Shown: positions 16,047 to 24,861 of the stretch, one piece after another
Position numbering within the stretch: position 1 is the stretch's first letter
Layout of the letters: every line of letters starts with the position of its first letter
Origin: Chitinophagaceae bacterium
Lineage (GTDB): Bacteria; Bacteroidota; Bacteroidia; Chitinophagales; Chitinophagaceae
Direction: 5' to 3'
Length of the DNA: 64,000 bases
NCBI GenBank assembly: GCA_004028795.1
Contig: SAIW01000016.1
Span: 1-64,000 of the forward strand
The notes under the pieces: model-generated
The model's database searches: none
Seen by the model: only the letters and a program-made list of their open reading frames with translations
Told to the model about the DNA's origin: nothing
Position numbers and translations under genes: made by a program

Positions 16047-16247
16047 TTAAACGATAAAATGATTTAACGGATTGTGCAGAATATTCTGCCTGCTGTCTCC
16101 CTCATTACTTTTGGGACATTTTTGCTCGCAGCATTTTTTAACCGGGCAAGCAAATTTTTCAGGTACCGTAAGGCTTTGAAAGTAAATAATAGCAGCAATA
16201 CTTATTGCAAACAAAAAGAAAGATTGTAAAAATATTTGCCGCTTCAT
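16047..16247 (-). CDS. Small Cys-rich membrane-anchored protein (66 aa)
   Basis: One hydrophobic segment near the N-terminus (~5-25, SFFLFAISIAAIIYFQ) is followed by a Cys-rich stretch ACPVKKCCEQKC (~34-45) and a polar tail ending NILHNPLNHFIV. The five clustered Cys suggest metal binding or disulfides outside the membrane, but no known family is recognised. Similar short proteins appear to occur in related genomes (recollection only). A good terminator follows at 15926-15955 and the start ATG sits 80 bases from the response regulator's stop. Confidence 0.55.
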   Translation of the reverse strand: MKRQIFLQSFFLFAISIAAIIYFQSLTVPEKFACPVKKCCEQKCPKSNEGDSRQNILHNPLNHFIV

Positions 16248-16326
16248 AAGCTGGGTTTTGAATGTAAAACGAAATTAGTTGTTGTTTGTTACACTTATTT
16301 TAAAAAAAAGTTAAGTAAGGTTAAAA

Positions 16327-17013
16327 TCATGAAACCACAAATCTATATCCTACACCTTTAATGGTTAATATTTCCAAAGCTGTGTCTTCTTTTAAATAGC
16401 CCCGTAGCTTGGTAATATACACATCTAAATTGCGGCTGTTAAAAAAAGAATCGTTGCCCCAAATGTGGTTTAATAAATCTTTTCTTTCAATAATTGAGTT
16501 TTTGTTTTGAAAAAGAAACTTAAGCAACTCACTTTCTCTGAAGGATAATTTCTTTTCTTCGTTACCAATACTTAGCACCTGTTTATTTAAATGAAACTGA
16601 TACTTACCTAATTGAATAAACTCACTGGTATTTATAAAAGGGTTTTCTTTTTTAACACGCAATAAATTTTCTATACGAACGATTAACTCTTCCATACTGA
16701 AAGGCTTTCTTATATAATCGTTAGCACCCAATTTAAAGCCTTTTACTACATCGTCTGTTTGTGTTTTAGCTGTAAGAAAAATAATAGGTACATCATCATT
16801 TAATTTTCTTATAGCTTCTGCTAATTCAAAACCATTTCTGTTAGGCAACATAATATCTAACACACAAATATCCGGTTCGGTTTCCTGAAAAACAGGAATT
16901 ACTTTATCGCCGTCAGCTTCCATAGTTACATCAAAGCCACGCCCTTCAAGGGTTTCTTTAACTATCTTCCCTAAAAACAATTCATCTTCTACATATAAAA
17001 TTTTAATACTCAT
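16327..17013 (-). CDS. OmpR-family response regulator
   Basis: 228 residues. The receiver domain has the acidic pocket YVEDE (8-11) and phospho-acceptor D53 in CVLDIMLP, with the switch residues in FLTAKT and K105-like RKPFSMEE. The C-terminal winged helix (~135-228) contains RESELLKFLF and RNLDVYITKLRGYL, then GVGYRFV. The gene follows the kinase with a 4-base overlap (ATGA), so the two are translationally coupled. The nearest candidate operator is the TTAACC triple repeat at 18779-18815 between the kinase gene and the divergent GLPGLI gene; a matching operator precedes the barrel gene at 9065-11866. Confidence 0.95.
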   Translation of the reverse strand: MSIKILYVEDELFLGKIVKETLEGRGFDVTMEADGDKVIPVFQETEPDICVLDIMLPNRNGFELAEAIRKLNDDVPIIFLTAKTQTDDVVKGFKLGANDYIRKPFSMEELIVRIENLLRVKKENPFINTSEFIQLGKYQFHLNKQVLSIGNEEKKLSFRESELLKFLFQNKNSIIERKDLLNHIWGNDSFFNSRNLDVYITKLRGYLKEDTALEILTIKGVGYRFVVS

Positions 17014-18734
17014 GCTATAGGAAGTTGAATAATAAATGTGCTGCCATTACCTTTGGTACTTTCAACTGTTATGCTGCCATTATGTTTTTTTATAATTTCT
17101 GCTACATAACTTAAACCCAACCCGTAACCTTTTACATTATGATGACCGCCCGTTGGCACACGGAAAAATTTATCGAATATTTTATGCTGATATTCTGGTG
17201 CAATACCAATACCATTATCTTTTACAGCTATAATTAATTTGTCATCTGCTCTTTTTAAACTCAGTTGCACTTCAGCATTTTGTCCGCTGTATTTTAAAGC
17301 ATTATCTAACAGATTAAACAATACACTTGTAATATGCAACCTGTCTGCTTTTGCTAAGAAATAATTTCCTTCTGTTCCTAACTTAAGCGAAGCATGTTGA
17401 TTCATTGCCTGCAACTGCATACTGCTGATAACTTCTTCTGCTAATTGTTTAATATCAACAGATTCAATATTTAATTCTATGGCTTTGCTTTCAAACATAG
17501 AAAGCTTTAAAACTTTATCAACCAATAAACTCAATCGTTGCAATTCTGAAGATGATATGTTTAAATACTCTTTTGTTTTTTCAGGGTTTTGAATGGCATC
17601 AAAATTTTTCAATGCTTCAATAGCTACATTAACTGTTGCAATAGGCGTTTTTAATTCATGGGTTATATTACTGATGAATTCATCTTTTATTAATGCTAAC
17701 TTTTGTTGTGCAGCAAGGTTTCTGTATAAATAAATGAATGATAAAGTGGTAAGAATAATTAATAAGAGTGATACCGTTATCGGCATAGAAATTTTCTGTA
17801 CAATAAACCAAAACGGATTAGTGAAAGATGCTTTGTACGCATAAGGGCTATCAAAGCCTATTTCGGCATAACCTGTAGAAAGTTTTTTTGAAGTAGTATC
17901 AATTTTTACATCTTTCTGTTCATACATTTTTATAGTGTAAGTCAATTTTATTTTACTCTCAGCCAGCTTTATCTTATAAACACTATCTACTTTTTTAATC
18001 GGAATAGAATCGTACAAAGACCTCACTTTAAGAACTAAATTTTTTAATTGTTCAGAAGCGTTCATTCCTTTAGCATCAAAAGTTGCACGTATAAAATTTT
18101 TATTTTTAGTATTATTTAAAATAACAGTTGTATCGAGTGTGGTTTTATTTTTTTGCTGATTTAATTTTGAAGTAAACGCTGCTAAGTCCGGAGGTAATTT
18201 TCCTGAATCGTTGGTGCTTATTACTATTTTTACATTACCGCTTTTGCCCGCCAACTTAGCAATGCTATCAATCTTACCTTCACTGTTTATTATTGACAAT
18301 GGTACCCGGCGAACTATAAAATGAGAATCATTAATGATTTGATTTTCTGTTGAAACATGTGCTGCATCTGCTTTTACTTTAAACCCCTTTTTAAAAAAAG
18401 TTTTACCAAGCTGTTTATCATTTATTATTTTAATAGTGTCTGTTGAAAATTTATCAATAACAATTGCAGGAGGTATAGTTGGCGTTTTTCCTTCGGCAAT
18501 ATTGGCTTCCCGGAATTTATCAGGCATTGGAATCTTCATGTGATTAGAATCAAAATCAAATCTGAAGTTCTTATTTTGTAATTGCTGTACAGCATTTCTC
18601 AACAACACATCCGTTTCTTTTTTCAAGCCATTCCATTCCTCATTATATAATTTATTAAGCCAATAAGTTTGAAAGGCTGCTATAAAAACAATAGCCGCTA
18701 TCATTAAAAGCTTAGAGAAAAATAACTTATTCAT
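17010..18734 (-). CDS. Sensor histidine kinase
   Basis: About 574 residues from the ATG at 18734; a further ATG at 18779 would add 15 residues that lack signal features and run through the presumed promoter. An N-terminal membrane segment (LLMIAAIVFIAAF) and a second at ~315-335 enclose a periplasmic domain of ~270 residues of unknown fold. The cytoplasmic part has the H-box ITHELKTPIAT (His ~358), N-box FNLLDNALKYS, G1 DNGIGIAP and G2 GYGLGLSYV. It probably autophosphorylates and passes phosphate to the coupled regulator downstream. The stimulus is unknown; the large periplasmic domain suggests envelope sensing. Confidence 0.94.
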   Translation of the reverse strand: MNKLFFSKLLMIAAIVFIAAFQTYWLNKLYNEEWNGLKKETDVLLRNAVQQLQNKNFRFDFDSNHMKIPMPDKFREANIAEGKTPTIPPAIVIDKFSTDTIKIINDKQLGKTFFKKGFKVKADAAHVSTENQIINDSHFIVRRVPLSIINSEGKIDSIAKLAGKSGNVKIVISTNDSGKLPPDLAAFTSKLNQQKNKTTLDTTVILNNTKNKNFIRATFDAKGMNASEQLKNLVLKVRSLYDSIPIKKVDSVYKIKLAESKIKLTYTIKMYEQKDVKIDTTSKKLSTGYAEIGFDSPYAYKASFTNPFWFIVQKISMPITVSLLLIILTTLSFIYLYRNLAAQQKLALIKDEFISNITHELKTPIATVNVAIEALKNFDAIQNPEKTKEYLNISSSELQRLSLLVDKVLKLSMFESKAIELNIESVDIKQLAEEVISSMQLQAMNQHASLKLGTEGNYFLAKADRLHITSVLFNLLDNALKYSGQNAEVQLSLKRADDKLIIAVKDNGIGIAPEYQHKIFDKFFRVPTGGHHNVKGYGLGLSYVAEIIKKHNGSITVESTKGNGSTFIIQLPIA

Positions 18735-18741
18735 TACACAA

Positions 18742-18749
18742 CAAAAATA
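18742..18749 (-). promoter_or_regulatory. Candidate -7 box (TATTTTTG) for the kinase/regulator pair
   Basis: Minus-strand TATTTTTG matches TAnnTTTG. It lies only 7 bases before the chosen ATG, so the transcript would be nearly leaderless. It is inside the frame if the upstream ATG at 18779 were used. Confidence 0.35.
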
Positions 18750-18778
18750 GGTGCTCTGTATTCGTTCAAAATTTTTCA

Positions 18779-18815
18779 TTAACCTTAATTAACCTTTCAG
18801 CAACCCTGCTTAACC
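18779..18815 (+). promoter_or_regulatory. Triple TTAACC direct-repeat operator upstream of the GLPGLI gene
   Basis: TTAACC at 18779-18784, 18789-18794 and 18810-18815: start-to-start distances 10 and 21 bp, identical to the set at 11915-11951. The third repeat covers the -33 region of the promoter at 18827. It lies in the divergent gap between the kinase and GLPGLI genes, so it could serve both. Confidence 0.68.
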
Positions 18816-18826
18816 TGCCCGAACAA

Positions 18827-18834
18827 TAGTTTTG
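18827..18834 (+). promoter_or_regulatory. Candidate -7 box (TAGTTTTG) of the GLPGLI gene
   Basis: Matches TAnnTTTG, 11 bases after the third TTAACC repeat and 22 bases before the ATG at 18857. No clear -33 TTTG is present, which fits activator dependence. Confidence 0.55.
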
Positions 18835-18856
18835 ATGCAGAATAAAAACCAAACGA

Positions 18857-19687
18857 ATGAAAAAAGTTTTTCTCTTAATGAATGCAGCCCTGTTATTTAC
18901 CGTTGCCCATGCACAGCTAAAAGAAGGCACTATTGTGTATGAAAGAAAAATAAATATGCACCGCAATATTCAGGATGAACAAATGAAAGCAATGATACCT
19001 GAATTTAATACTGATAAATTTATACTGCTTTTCAGTGATAGTGTTTCAGTTTACAAATTACAACCGAAAGATGAAATGCCCGACCCTTTTGATAACGGTG
19101 GAGGCGGAAGAGTTGTTATAAGAATTAATGGAGCAGATGGTGGTGAAACATTCAGAAATTATACAGCATACAGAGCAGTTTCATCTCAGGAATTGGGTGC
19201 TAAAAATTATATAATTGAAGACAGTATTCGCCCGTTGAAATGGAAATTGACTGATGAAACAAAAAAAATTATGGGTCATACCTGCCATAAAGCAACAGCT
19301 AAACAAATTGTAATGACGGGCGGCGGAATGAGAATTATGACAAATACTAACGGCAACACAACAGTTGACAGCAGCAAAGCAGGCAATGGTATGCAGAAAA
19401 AAGAAGTTGAGGTAATTGCCTGGTATGCAGATGATATTACTGTACCCGCAGGGCCAAGTGCTTATTGCAGTTTACCGGGTGCTATTTTAGAAATAAATGT
19501 AGATAACGGAGCAACTATTTTTACAGCAGCAGAAATAAAAAATGAAGTGAATAAAAAAGAATTAAAAGAGCCTACCAAAGGCAAAAAAGTTACGCCAGAT
19601 GAATTCAGAAAAATGCAAATGGAATTAATGCAAAACAATATGCAACAAATGGGTGGCGGAATGAGAACATTCAGAATGGGAAGTTAG
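18857..19687 (+). CDS. GLPGLI family protein
   Basis: 276 residues. A signal peptide (ends TVAHAQ) is followed by the family opening EGTIVYERKINMHRN. The middle has KLTDETKKIMGHTCHKATA (~131-149), where GLPGLI proteins carry a conserved Cys, then WYADDITVPAGPSAYCSLPG (~197-216), the site of the name-giving GLPGLI-like motif (here SLPGAI). The C-terminus is Met/Gln/Gly-rich. The function of this periplasmic or cell-surface family is unknown. It is divergent from a kinase/regulator pair and shares its operator type with the barrel gene at 9065. Confidence 0.9.
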   Translation: MKKVFLLMNAALLFTVAHAQLKEGTIVYERKINMHRNIQDEQMKAMIPEFNTDKFILLFSDSVSVYKLQPKDEMPDPFDNGGGGRVVIRINGADGGETFRNYTAYRAVSSQELGAKNYIIEDSIRPLKWKLTDETKKIMGHTCHKATAKQIVMTGGGMRIMTNTNGNTTVDSSKAGNGMQKKEVEVIAWYADDITVPAGPSAYCSLPGAILEINVDNGATIFTAAEIKNEVNKKELKEPTKGKKVTPDEFRKMQMELMQNNMQQMGGGMRTFRMGS

Positions 19688-19737
19688 TTTTTGTACCAAG
19701 CTGCAATGCTACTATTAAACTATTGTTGTCCAAAGGA

Positions 19738-19770
19738 CTCCTTCGGAGCGTCGCACACTTGTACTGTGTA
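19738..19770 (-). repeat. Dispersed repeat, family C, diverged copy
   Basis: On the minus strand ACACAGTACAAGTGTGCGAC then GCTCCGAAGGAG. Shares GTACAAGTG and the following TGxGAC with 5989-6030. It sits in the gap after the GLPGLI gene. Confidence 0.45.
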
Positions 19771-19798
19771 ACAATACTCAACAAATAAAGCAAGCCGA

Positions 19799-20239
19799 TT
19801 AATTGACTCCTTTTTTTTGTAAATTATCTATTTCGTTAATGAATTTTGATAGAATTGTAACCGCCTGAATTGTACGTGTTTGATAAAAATACGTCTTCAA
19901 CCACCTGTCTTTATTAATTAGAAATTCATCTTTGTTATTCTTCTTAAATGAATCTACTCTCTTCATATAATTCCATAATTTTTCTCCATTACTATTTACA
20001 ATTAATTTTTCAACAACAATAAAACTTTCTCCACTCGAATCTGCTTTATTCAAAGAATCTTTCAAAGCAGTAATAAACCTTTTTTCGTTAATTAAAAAGT
20101 TATTATTACTATTTTCTACTTTAAGTAATGTTAGTGAATCATTAATCTGTTCAAATTTATTTAAAGCTTTATCATCTGAGGATTTACAGCTAATTAAGAA
20201 CAGTAATAAAACATAATATACAATATTTAGTTTTATCAT
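19799..20239 (-). CDS. Hypothetical lipoprotein
   Basis: 146 residues with a lipoprotein signal (LLFLISC; modified Cys ~18). The mature part is helical and charged (FEQINDSLTLLKVEN, NLLKDSLNKAD-like stretches) and contains LIVNSNGEKLWNYMKRVDSF. I do not recognise the family. The start codon overlaps the stop of the upstream DegT aminotransferase by one base (TAATG), so they are co-transcribed; a link in function is only suggested by this coupling. Confidence 0.7.
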   Translation of the reverse strand: MIKLNIVYYVLLLFLISCKSSDDKALNKFEQINDSLTLLKVENSNNNFLINEKRFITALKDSLNKADSSGESFIVVEKLIVNSNGEKLWNYMKRVDSFKKNNKDEFLINKDRWLKTYFYQTRTIQAVTILSKFINEIDNLQKKGVN

Positions 20240-21456
20240 TAAACAGTTTCAATTTCTTTACTCAACACTTTTTTAATAGCTGCAACCATCTTCTCCCCTT
20301 TATCATGCAGTTGTTCTTCTGTCCACAATAAACTAATGGCGGTAGAAATACAACGGCTCATTACTGCATCACTTTCACTAAAGTCCTGTGTTTGCAATTT
20401 TATTAATGCTGCTTTTTGTGCATCATTCAAATTAAATAATGCAGTCCCTTCTTTTAAATGATTCCATTGTTTTATGTAATGCCAGTTATTAGCATACCAA
20501 TAAAAATTACCCGCTAAAATATTTTGGGCTTTCATTTCAGCAACAAATGCTTTGGTTAATTCTTCTGTTGGTAAAAACCAACTTAAAAAAGTACAGCTAT
20601 CCCCATCTTCATCAGGCACCACTCTAAAGCTTACTTCAGGTATTTGTGCCAGCATATTTTTTAATGTTGTATGGTTTTTCTTTTGAATAGCTAAGAACTT
20701 ATCTAACTTTCTAATCTGTGCTAAACCAACAGCAGCATGCAATTCACTTATTCTGAAATTATATCCTAAAAACGGGTGAAGGTCTGCACCTCTGTCAACA
20801 CCTTTATGGTCATGACCGTGGTCTGTAAAGCCATCGCATTTAACATACACGTCTTCACTGTTTGTCATAACCACACCGCCTTCTGCACAGGTAATTGTTT
20901 TTACAAAATCAAAGCTAAAGGTTCCTGCATGGCCGATTGTGCCTAATTTCTTTCCTTTATAAGTGCCACCAATACTTTGGCAGGCATCTTCCAATAATAT
21001 TAAATGGTGTTCATTGCAGATATGTTTCAATGCATCTAAATCTGCCATACTGCCGCACATATGTACGGGCATTACACATTTGGTTTTTCTGGTAATTGCA
21101 TTTAAAACAGCCTGCGGATTCAAGGTTAATGTTTCATCAACATCAACCAAAACAGGCACCGCACCCATGCTTAATACGGCTTCAAAACTTGCTACAAATG
21201 TGAAGCTGGGCATTATCACTTCATCGCCTGCACCAATACCTAATGCAGCCATTGCAGTAGTTAAAGCTGCTGTACCGCTACTGGTTAGCTGAGCGTATTT
21301 ACTGCCGAAGGTGTTACAGATTTCTTTTTCTAATTCAATACTTTTCCAAATGCCTTTACGTGCAGCATCAAAACCATAACGCATTAATATTCCTGTTTCC
21401 AACACATCATTTACTTCTTTTTTTTCTTCTTCACCCCATAATTCAAATCCTGGCAT
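20239..21456 (-). CDS. DegT/DnrJ/EryC1/StrS family PLP-dependent aminotransferase
   Basis: 405 residues. Sugar aminotransferase fold: SSGTAALTTAMAALGIGAGD (~58-77) for cofactor phosphate binding, the LLEDACQSIGG motif (~152-162) with the PLP-facing Asp, and the Schiff-base Lys in FDFVKTITCAEGG. The opening MPGFELWGEEEKKEV resembles, from memory, KdnA-type enzymes that aminate C8 of the lipopolysaccharide sugar Kdo; no KdnB-like alcohol dehydrogenase is adjacent, so the substrate is open. It acts in the cytosol, probably in surface polysaccharide synthesis. A small lipoprotein gene overlaps its stop. Confidence 0.9.
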   Translation of the reverse strand: MPGFELWGEEEKKEVNDVLETGILMRYGFDAARKGIWKSIELEKEICNTFGSKYAQLTSSGTAALTTAMAALGIGAGDEVIMPSFTFVASFEAVLSMGAVPVLVDVDETLTLNPQAVLNAITRKTKCVMPVHMCGSMADLDALKHICNEHHLILLEDACQSIGGTYKGKKLGTIGHAGTFSFDFVKTITCAEGGVVMTNSEDVYVKCDGFTDHGHDHKGVDRGADLHPFLGYNFRISELHAAVGLAQIRKLDKFLAIQKKNHTTLKNMLAQIPEVSFRVVPDEDGDSCTFLSWFLPTEELTKAFVAEMKAQNILAGNFYWYANNWHYIKQWNHLKEGTALFNLNDAQKAALIKLQTQDFSESDAVMSRCISTAISLLWTEEQLHDKGEKMVAAIKKVLSKEIETV

Positions 21457-21579
21457 ACAATAAAGTTTAAAAAGTTTAAAGTTTACAGTTCAACACTTGC
21501 AAAAGTATAGAAATATCGATTGAAGGAAATTTTTGTTGATGAATGAAAAGGTTTGTGAAATGAAATATTCCTTTGCAGT

Positions 21580-22233
21580 ATGAAGCACCTAATTTTTTAT
21601 TGCTACGATGCTTATTGCGGTTGGTGTTATGGTTTTAGTCCCGTTATAAAAAAAATAGCTGAAACATTTAGAAATGAATTTGATTTTGAAGTATTAAGCG
21701 GCGGAATGATTATTGGCGATAGACCAACATCAATAGAAGCAATTGCCCCTGTTATTCAATCACATTATAAACGTGTGGAAGAATTAACAGGCATACAATT
21801 TGGCGAAGATTTTTTATGGCATGCTTTTAACCCTGATAAAAGTGATTGGTTTTTAAGCTCTGAAAAACCTGCTATCGCCATGTGTATTTTTAAAGAAATT
21901 TATCCGGAGCAGCAGGTTGCTTTTGCAAGCGATTTACAATATGCTTTGAATTATGAAGGCAGAGATTTAACTGATGATGAAGCTTACCGCCATTTGCTTG
22001 TGCAATATAATATTGACGTAAATGATTTCTATGAAAAGCTGCACAGCGAAGCATATAAAGAAAAAGCTTACTATGAATTTCAGTTGTGTAAACAGTTACA
22101 GGTTACCGGTTACCCTTGTGTATTGTTGCAAGCAAACGATTCAAAATTTTATTTATTAAGCAGAGGTTATACCGATTATGAAACACTAAAAACAAGAATT
22201 GAAAATGTGTTAAAAGAATTAGCTGCTCAGTAA
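21580..22233 (+). CDS. DsbA family thioredoxin-fold protein
   Basis: 217 residues, no signal peptide. The N-terminal strand HLIFYCYDAYCGWCYGF carries a CxxC active site (C13-C16). The helical insert and C-terminal VTGYPCVLL (the cis-Pro loop, GYP) match the FrnE-like/2-hydroxychromene isomerase branch of the DsbA family. It is probably a cytosolic thiol-disulfide oxidoreductase, with unknown client. Its 3' end overlaps the convergent alpha/beta hydrolase by 7 bases. Confidence 0.88.
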   Translation: MKHLIFYCYDAYCGWCYGFSPVIKKIAETFRNEFDFEVLSGGMIIGDRPTSIEAIAPVIQSHYKRVEELTGIQFGEDFLWHAFNPDKSDWFLSSEKPAIAMCIFKEIYPEQQVAFASDLQYALNYEGRDLTDDEAYRHLLVQYNIDVNDFYEKLHSEAYKEKAYYEFQLCKQLQVTGYPCVLLQANDSKFYLLSRGYTDYETLKTRIENVLKELAAQ

Positions 22234-23072
22234 AGATGGTATAGCAAATTTTCAATCTCTGCTTTATGCTGCCAGGGAATAAAATGGTTGGCATTATGAA
22301 TGGTAATGGTATCAATTTTTTCTGCATTTATTAATGCTTGGGCACCAAATGCCATATTACCATAAGCTACGAATTGGTCTTTATCTCCATGCACAAAATA
22401 AACGGGACAGGTAACTTTAGAAAAATCGTTTTGTAATAATTGCAAATCTTTTTTTAAATACCAAAGCTCTGCATTAGATGGTCTGAAAGCCCCGGGCAAT
22501 AAGAATTTCAGCGGGTTATTAATAAACAATGACCTCCAATATTCTTTAGGTTCCTGATGGGTATCTATTGAACCTGCCAGCACAATAATTCCTGAAAATA
22601 AATCCGGATTATCGGCAGCTAATTTAATAACGAGTGGTCCACCTAATGAATGCCCAACCAGAAAAAAAGGTTTCTTATTATTTATTTTTATCAGCAACGG
22701 TGAGATAATAGCTGCTTGCTGTTGCAGGTTAACTGCATCACCAAAATTACTGTATCCAAAGCCCGGCCTATCAATAGCAATCATTCTGAATTTAGTAAGC
22801 AGTAAACTATCTTTTAAATATTCTTTAAATGCATCCCAGCTTCCGGGAGAACCGTGTACAAAAAATAAAGTTGGCAAAGTATCTAATCCTGTTACAGCAT
22901 AATGCAGACTATTCCCTTTTATTTTAAATGTATGAAATTGAATAGCTACATTGGCTTTATCAAATTCAGTTTTTGCAACTGCATCACTCATTCTCATTTT
23001 CATACAGCCTGATGCAAATAATAACCACGCTACTAATAGTGTTAAAGGGATATAAACTTTTTTTGAACGCAT
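22227..23072 (-). CDS. Alpha/beta hydrolase, putative lipoprotein
   Basis: About 281 residues from the ATG at 23072, chosen because a lipoprotein signal (LLVAWLLFASGC) follows directly and it leaves 13 bases after the upstream gene's stop; an ATG at 23132 would overlap that gene. The core has the oxyanion loop FVHGSPGSW, the nucleophile elbow GHSLGG, an acid in VHGDKDQF and the catalytic His in NANHFIPW. Substrate unknown; likely an envelope-bound esterase or lipase. It is the last gene of a long minus-strand run. Confidence 0.85.
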   Translation of the reverse strand: MRSKKVYIPLTLLVAWLLFASGCMKMRMSDAVAKTEFDKANVAIQFHTFKIKGNSLHYAVTGLDTLPTLFFVHGSPGSWDAFKEYLKDSLLLTKFRMIAIDRPGFGYSNFGDAVNLQQQAAIISPLLIKINNKKPFFLVGHSLGGPLVIKLAADNPDLFSGIIVLAGSIDTHQEPKEYWRSLFINNPLKFLLPGAFRPSNAELWYLKKDLQLLQNDFSKVTCPVYFVHGDKDQFVAYGNMAFGAQALINAEKIDTITIHNANHFIPWQHKAEIENLLYHLY

Positions 23073-23085
23073 ATGAATAATGTTC

Positions 23086-24129
23086 TTAAGAAAGAAATCT
23101 AAAATAAGCCATACTTTCTTTATGCATAGCAATACCCTTCTTAAAACTCAAATATGCATAACCTTTTGCATGATTACTTATTGAAATTTTATAAAGCATT
23201 TGCCAATGCCTGATAATTTCTTTCCAGGCAAAAAAAATGGAGTGCTTGGGATCGTAAATATGAGTAGGCTCACTGCCTGCACCATTCAGTTCAATAATTT
23301 TCCAGTTTTTACCGGCTTTTAAATCTTCCCAGCAATTAAATTTTATATCCAACCTTCCATAATAAAAACCAGTAACTTGTTTAGCAGCTATATCAATAAC
23401 ATTTATCAATGCATCATCAATTAAAAAAGAAACATCGGTAAATAAACAGCCCCTTGCATGATTACCGAACGGCAGTACAATAATTTTTTCACTTTCAGCG
23501 GGAACCGTATTTAATAAAGATTTATCAACTAATTGCAACAATGCTTTTTCTTGTAAAATATATCTGGAGTTACTGAATAATAAAGTTTGTACAGTATTAA
23601 TTCCATCACCAATTACATGTACAAACTCTTTATAAACTATACTTGTAATGATACCTTTACCACTATCAGGAAAACGTACATAAAAAATACCTGCTTCCTT
23701 TTCATAAGCTATATATTCCTGAATAATAAAAGGTACCGAAAAGCTTGCTACCGCCTGCATACACTCCTGTTCATTATTTACTTTCATCACACTCTTTCCC
23801 TGCAAGCCGATATCCGGTTTTATGATTAAAGGGAAAGAAAGCTGATGCAAAACAAGTTGTTGTTTAATGCTTTCATAATCTGTTGCAGGTTGAAACGAAA
23901 CAGCAATAGGTTTGTATTGAGCAGGAATTAACACATCAATTTCTGTTTTACTTTCCATTAAAAAGCCACCATTTTTTATAGATGGATTGGCAGCATTAAA
24001 AAAGAAAAAAGACTTTGCTTTAATGCAAAGCCATATCCAGTAAGGGTAAATTAAAAAATACACCACATGCATAGGCCAATACTCCCAGTGCATCAACCGA
24101 ATAAAAAATGTTGATTTACGTAACTGCAT
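23086..24129 (-). CDS. ATP-grasp domain protein (D-Ala-D-Ala ligase-like)
   Basis: 347 residues. The N-terminal ~45 residues are aromatic-rich (HVVYFLIYPYWIWLCIKA) and may associate with the membrane. An ATP-grasp fold follows: PLIIKPDIGLQGKSVMKV (~100-117) with the ATP-binding Lys and glycine loop, then GRLDIKFNCW and ELNGAGSEPTHIYDP, which carry the metal-binding acidic residue and Asn. Such enzymes join a carboxylate to an amine through an acyl-phosphate. It differs from true Ddl by the membrane-like N-terminus and by gene context (NRDE and hydrolase neighbours). Substrate unknown. Confidence 0.82.
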   Translation of the reverse strand: MQLRKSTFFIRLMHWEYWPMHVVYFLIYPYWIWLCIKAKSFFFFNAANPSIKNGGFLMESKTEIDVLIPAQYKPIAVSFQPATDYESIKQQLVLHQLSFPLIIKPDIGLQGKSVMKVNNEQECMQAVASFSVPFIIQEYIAYEKEAGIFYVRFPDSGKGIITSIVYKEFVHVIGDGINTVQTLLFSNSRYILQEKALLQLVDKSLLNTVPAESEKIIVLPFGNHARGCLFTDVSFLIDDALINVIDIAAKQVTGFYYGRLDIKFNCWEDLKAGKNWKIIELNGAGSEPTHIYDPKHSIFFAWKEIIRHWQMLYKISISNHAKGYAYLSFKKGIAMHKESMAYFRFLS

Positions 24130-24135
24130 TAATTA

Positions 24136-24861
24136 TTATACTGCTTGTTTTTGTTGTAAGGGGATATTTAAACAATGTGTTTCATTTTGCAGCATATCAT
24201 TATACTGCATAATAGCAAGCGATGGACTGATATGAATAGAAGTGATACTCACAGTAAACAACTCATTGGCTCTGTTCATTAACAAACCATACTCATTATT
24301 GCCTTTGCCCGCTGTGGCATGAAACTGTATAATATTTTGTTGAGTTAAATGATGTTTTTGCTGCAACCAATTAGTAAACCATTGTTCTCTTTCAGCTATC
24401 ATAACATTATTGTATAATGTAACTGAACTCCAGATATGCGGTAAATTGGCATCTTTCTCTTCTATCAATAATTCAATTTCATTCCATCTGCATTGATACA
24501 GTTTGCCTTGCAGAAATAATATTACTGTAAATGGTTCTATTCCTTTTAAATCCTTATCCATTAAAGCTTTCAAAACATTGTACTGATTGAAGATATGTGT
24601 AAGAATTAAGCCTCTGCTATGTTTATAAGGTGGATTACTTTCATGCTTAACTGCTGCACCATTCAGCAAAACTCCTGCATTACCTTTTTGATTAACTATA
24701 AACCAGGTGCCATTGCTATCAACATCTTTGGGGTAAAACAATTTTCCGTTTTCACTATTATATGCAGATGGTTGCAGTGCAATACTTCTTTGTTTTTTTT
24801 CGTCTCTGTTAGAAGTAAAGATTACTCCATTTTGAACAGGAAAAAAAGTTACTGTGCACAT
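24136..24861 (-). CDS. NRDE family protein (TANGO2-like)
   Basis: 241 residues. The first residues MCTVTF and NRDE at 18-21 are the hallmarks of this family, which has an N-terminal-nucleophile-hydrolase-like fold with Cys2 at the active position. Later NGTWFIVNQKGNAGVLLNG is also typical. Biochemical role is not established; the eukaryotic relative TANGO2 is linked to lipid/heme handling. The 5' end overlaps the DinB-like gene by 13 bases and the ATP-grasp gene follows after 6 bases, so it lies inside one operon. Confidence 0.9.
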   Translation of the reverse strand: MCTVTFFPVQNGVIFTSNRDEKKQRSIALQPSAYNSENGKLFYPKDVDSNGTWFIVNQKGNAGVLLNGAAVKHESNPPYKHSRGLILTHIFNQYNVLKALMDKDLKGIEPFTVILFLQGKLYQCRWNEIELLIEEKDANLPHIWSSVTLYNNVMIAEREQWFTNWLQQKHHLTQQNIIQFHATAGKGNNEYGLLMNRANELFTVSITSIHISPSLAIMQYNDMLQNETHCLNIPLQQKQAV

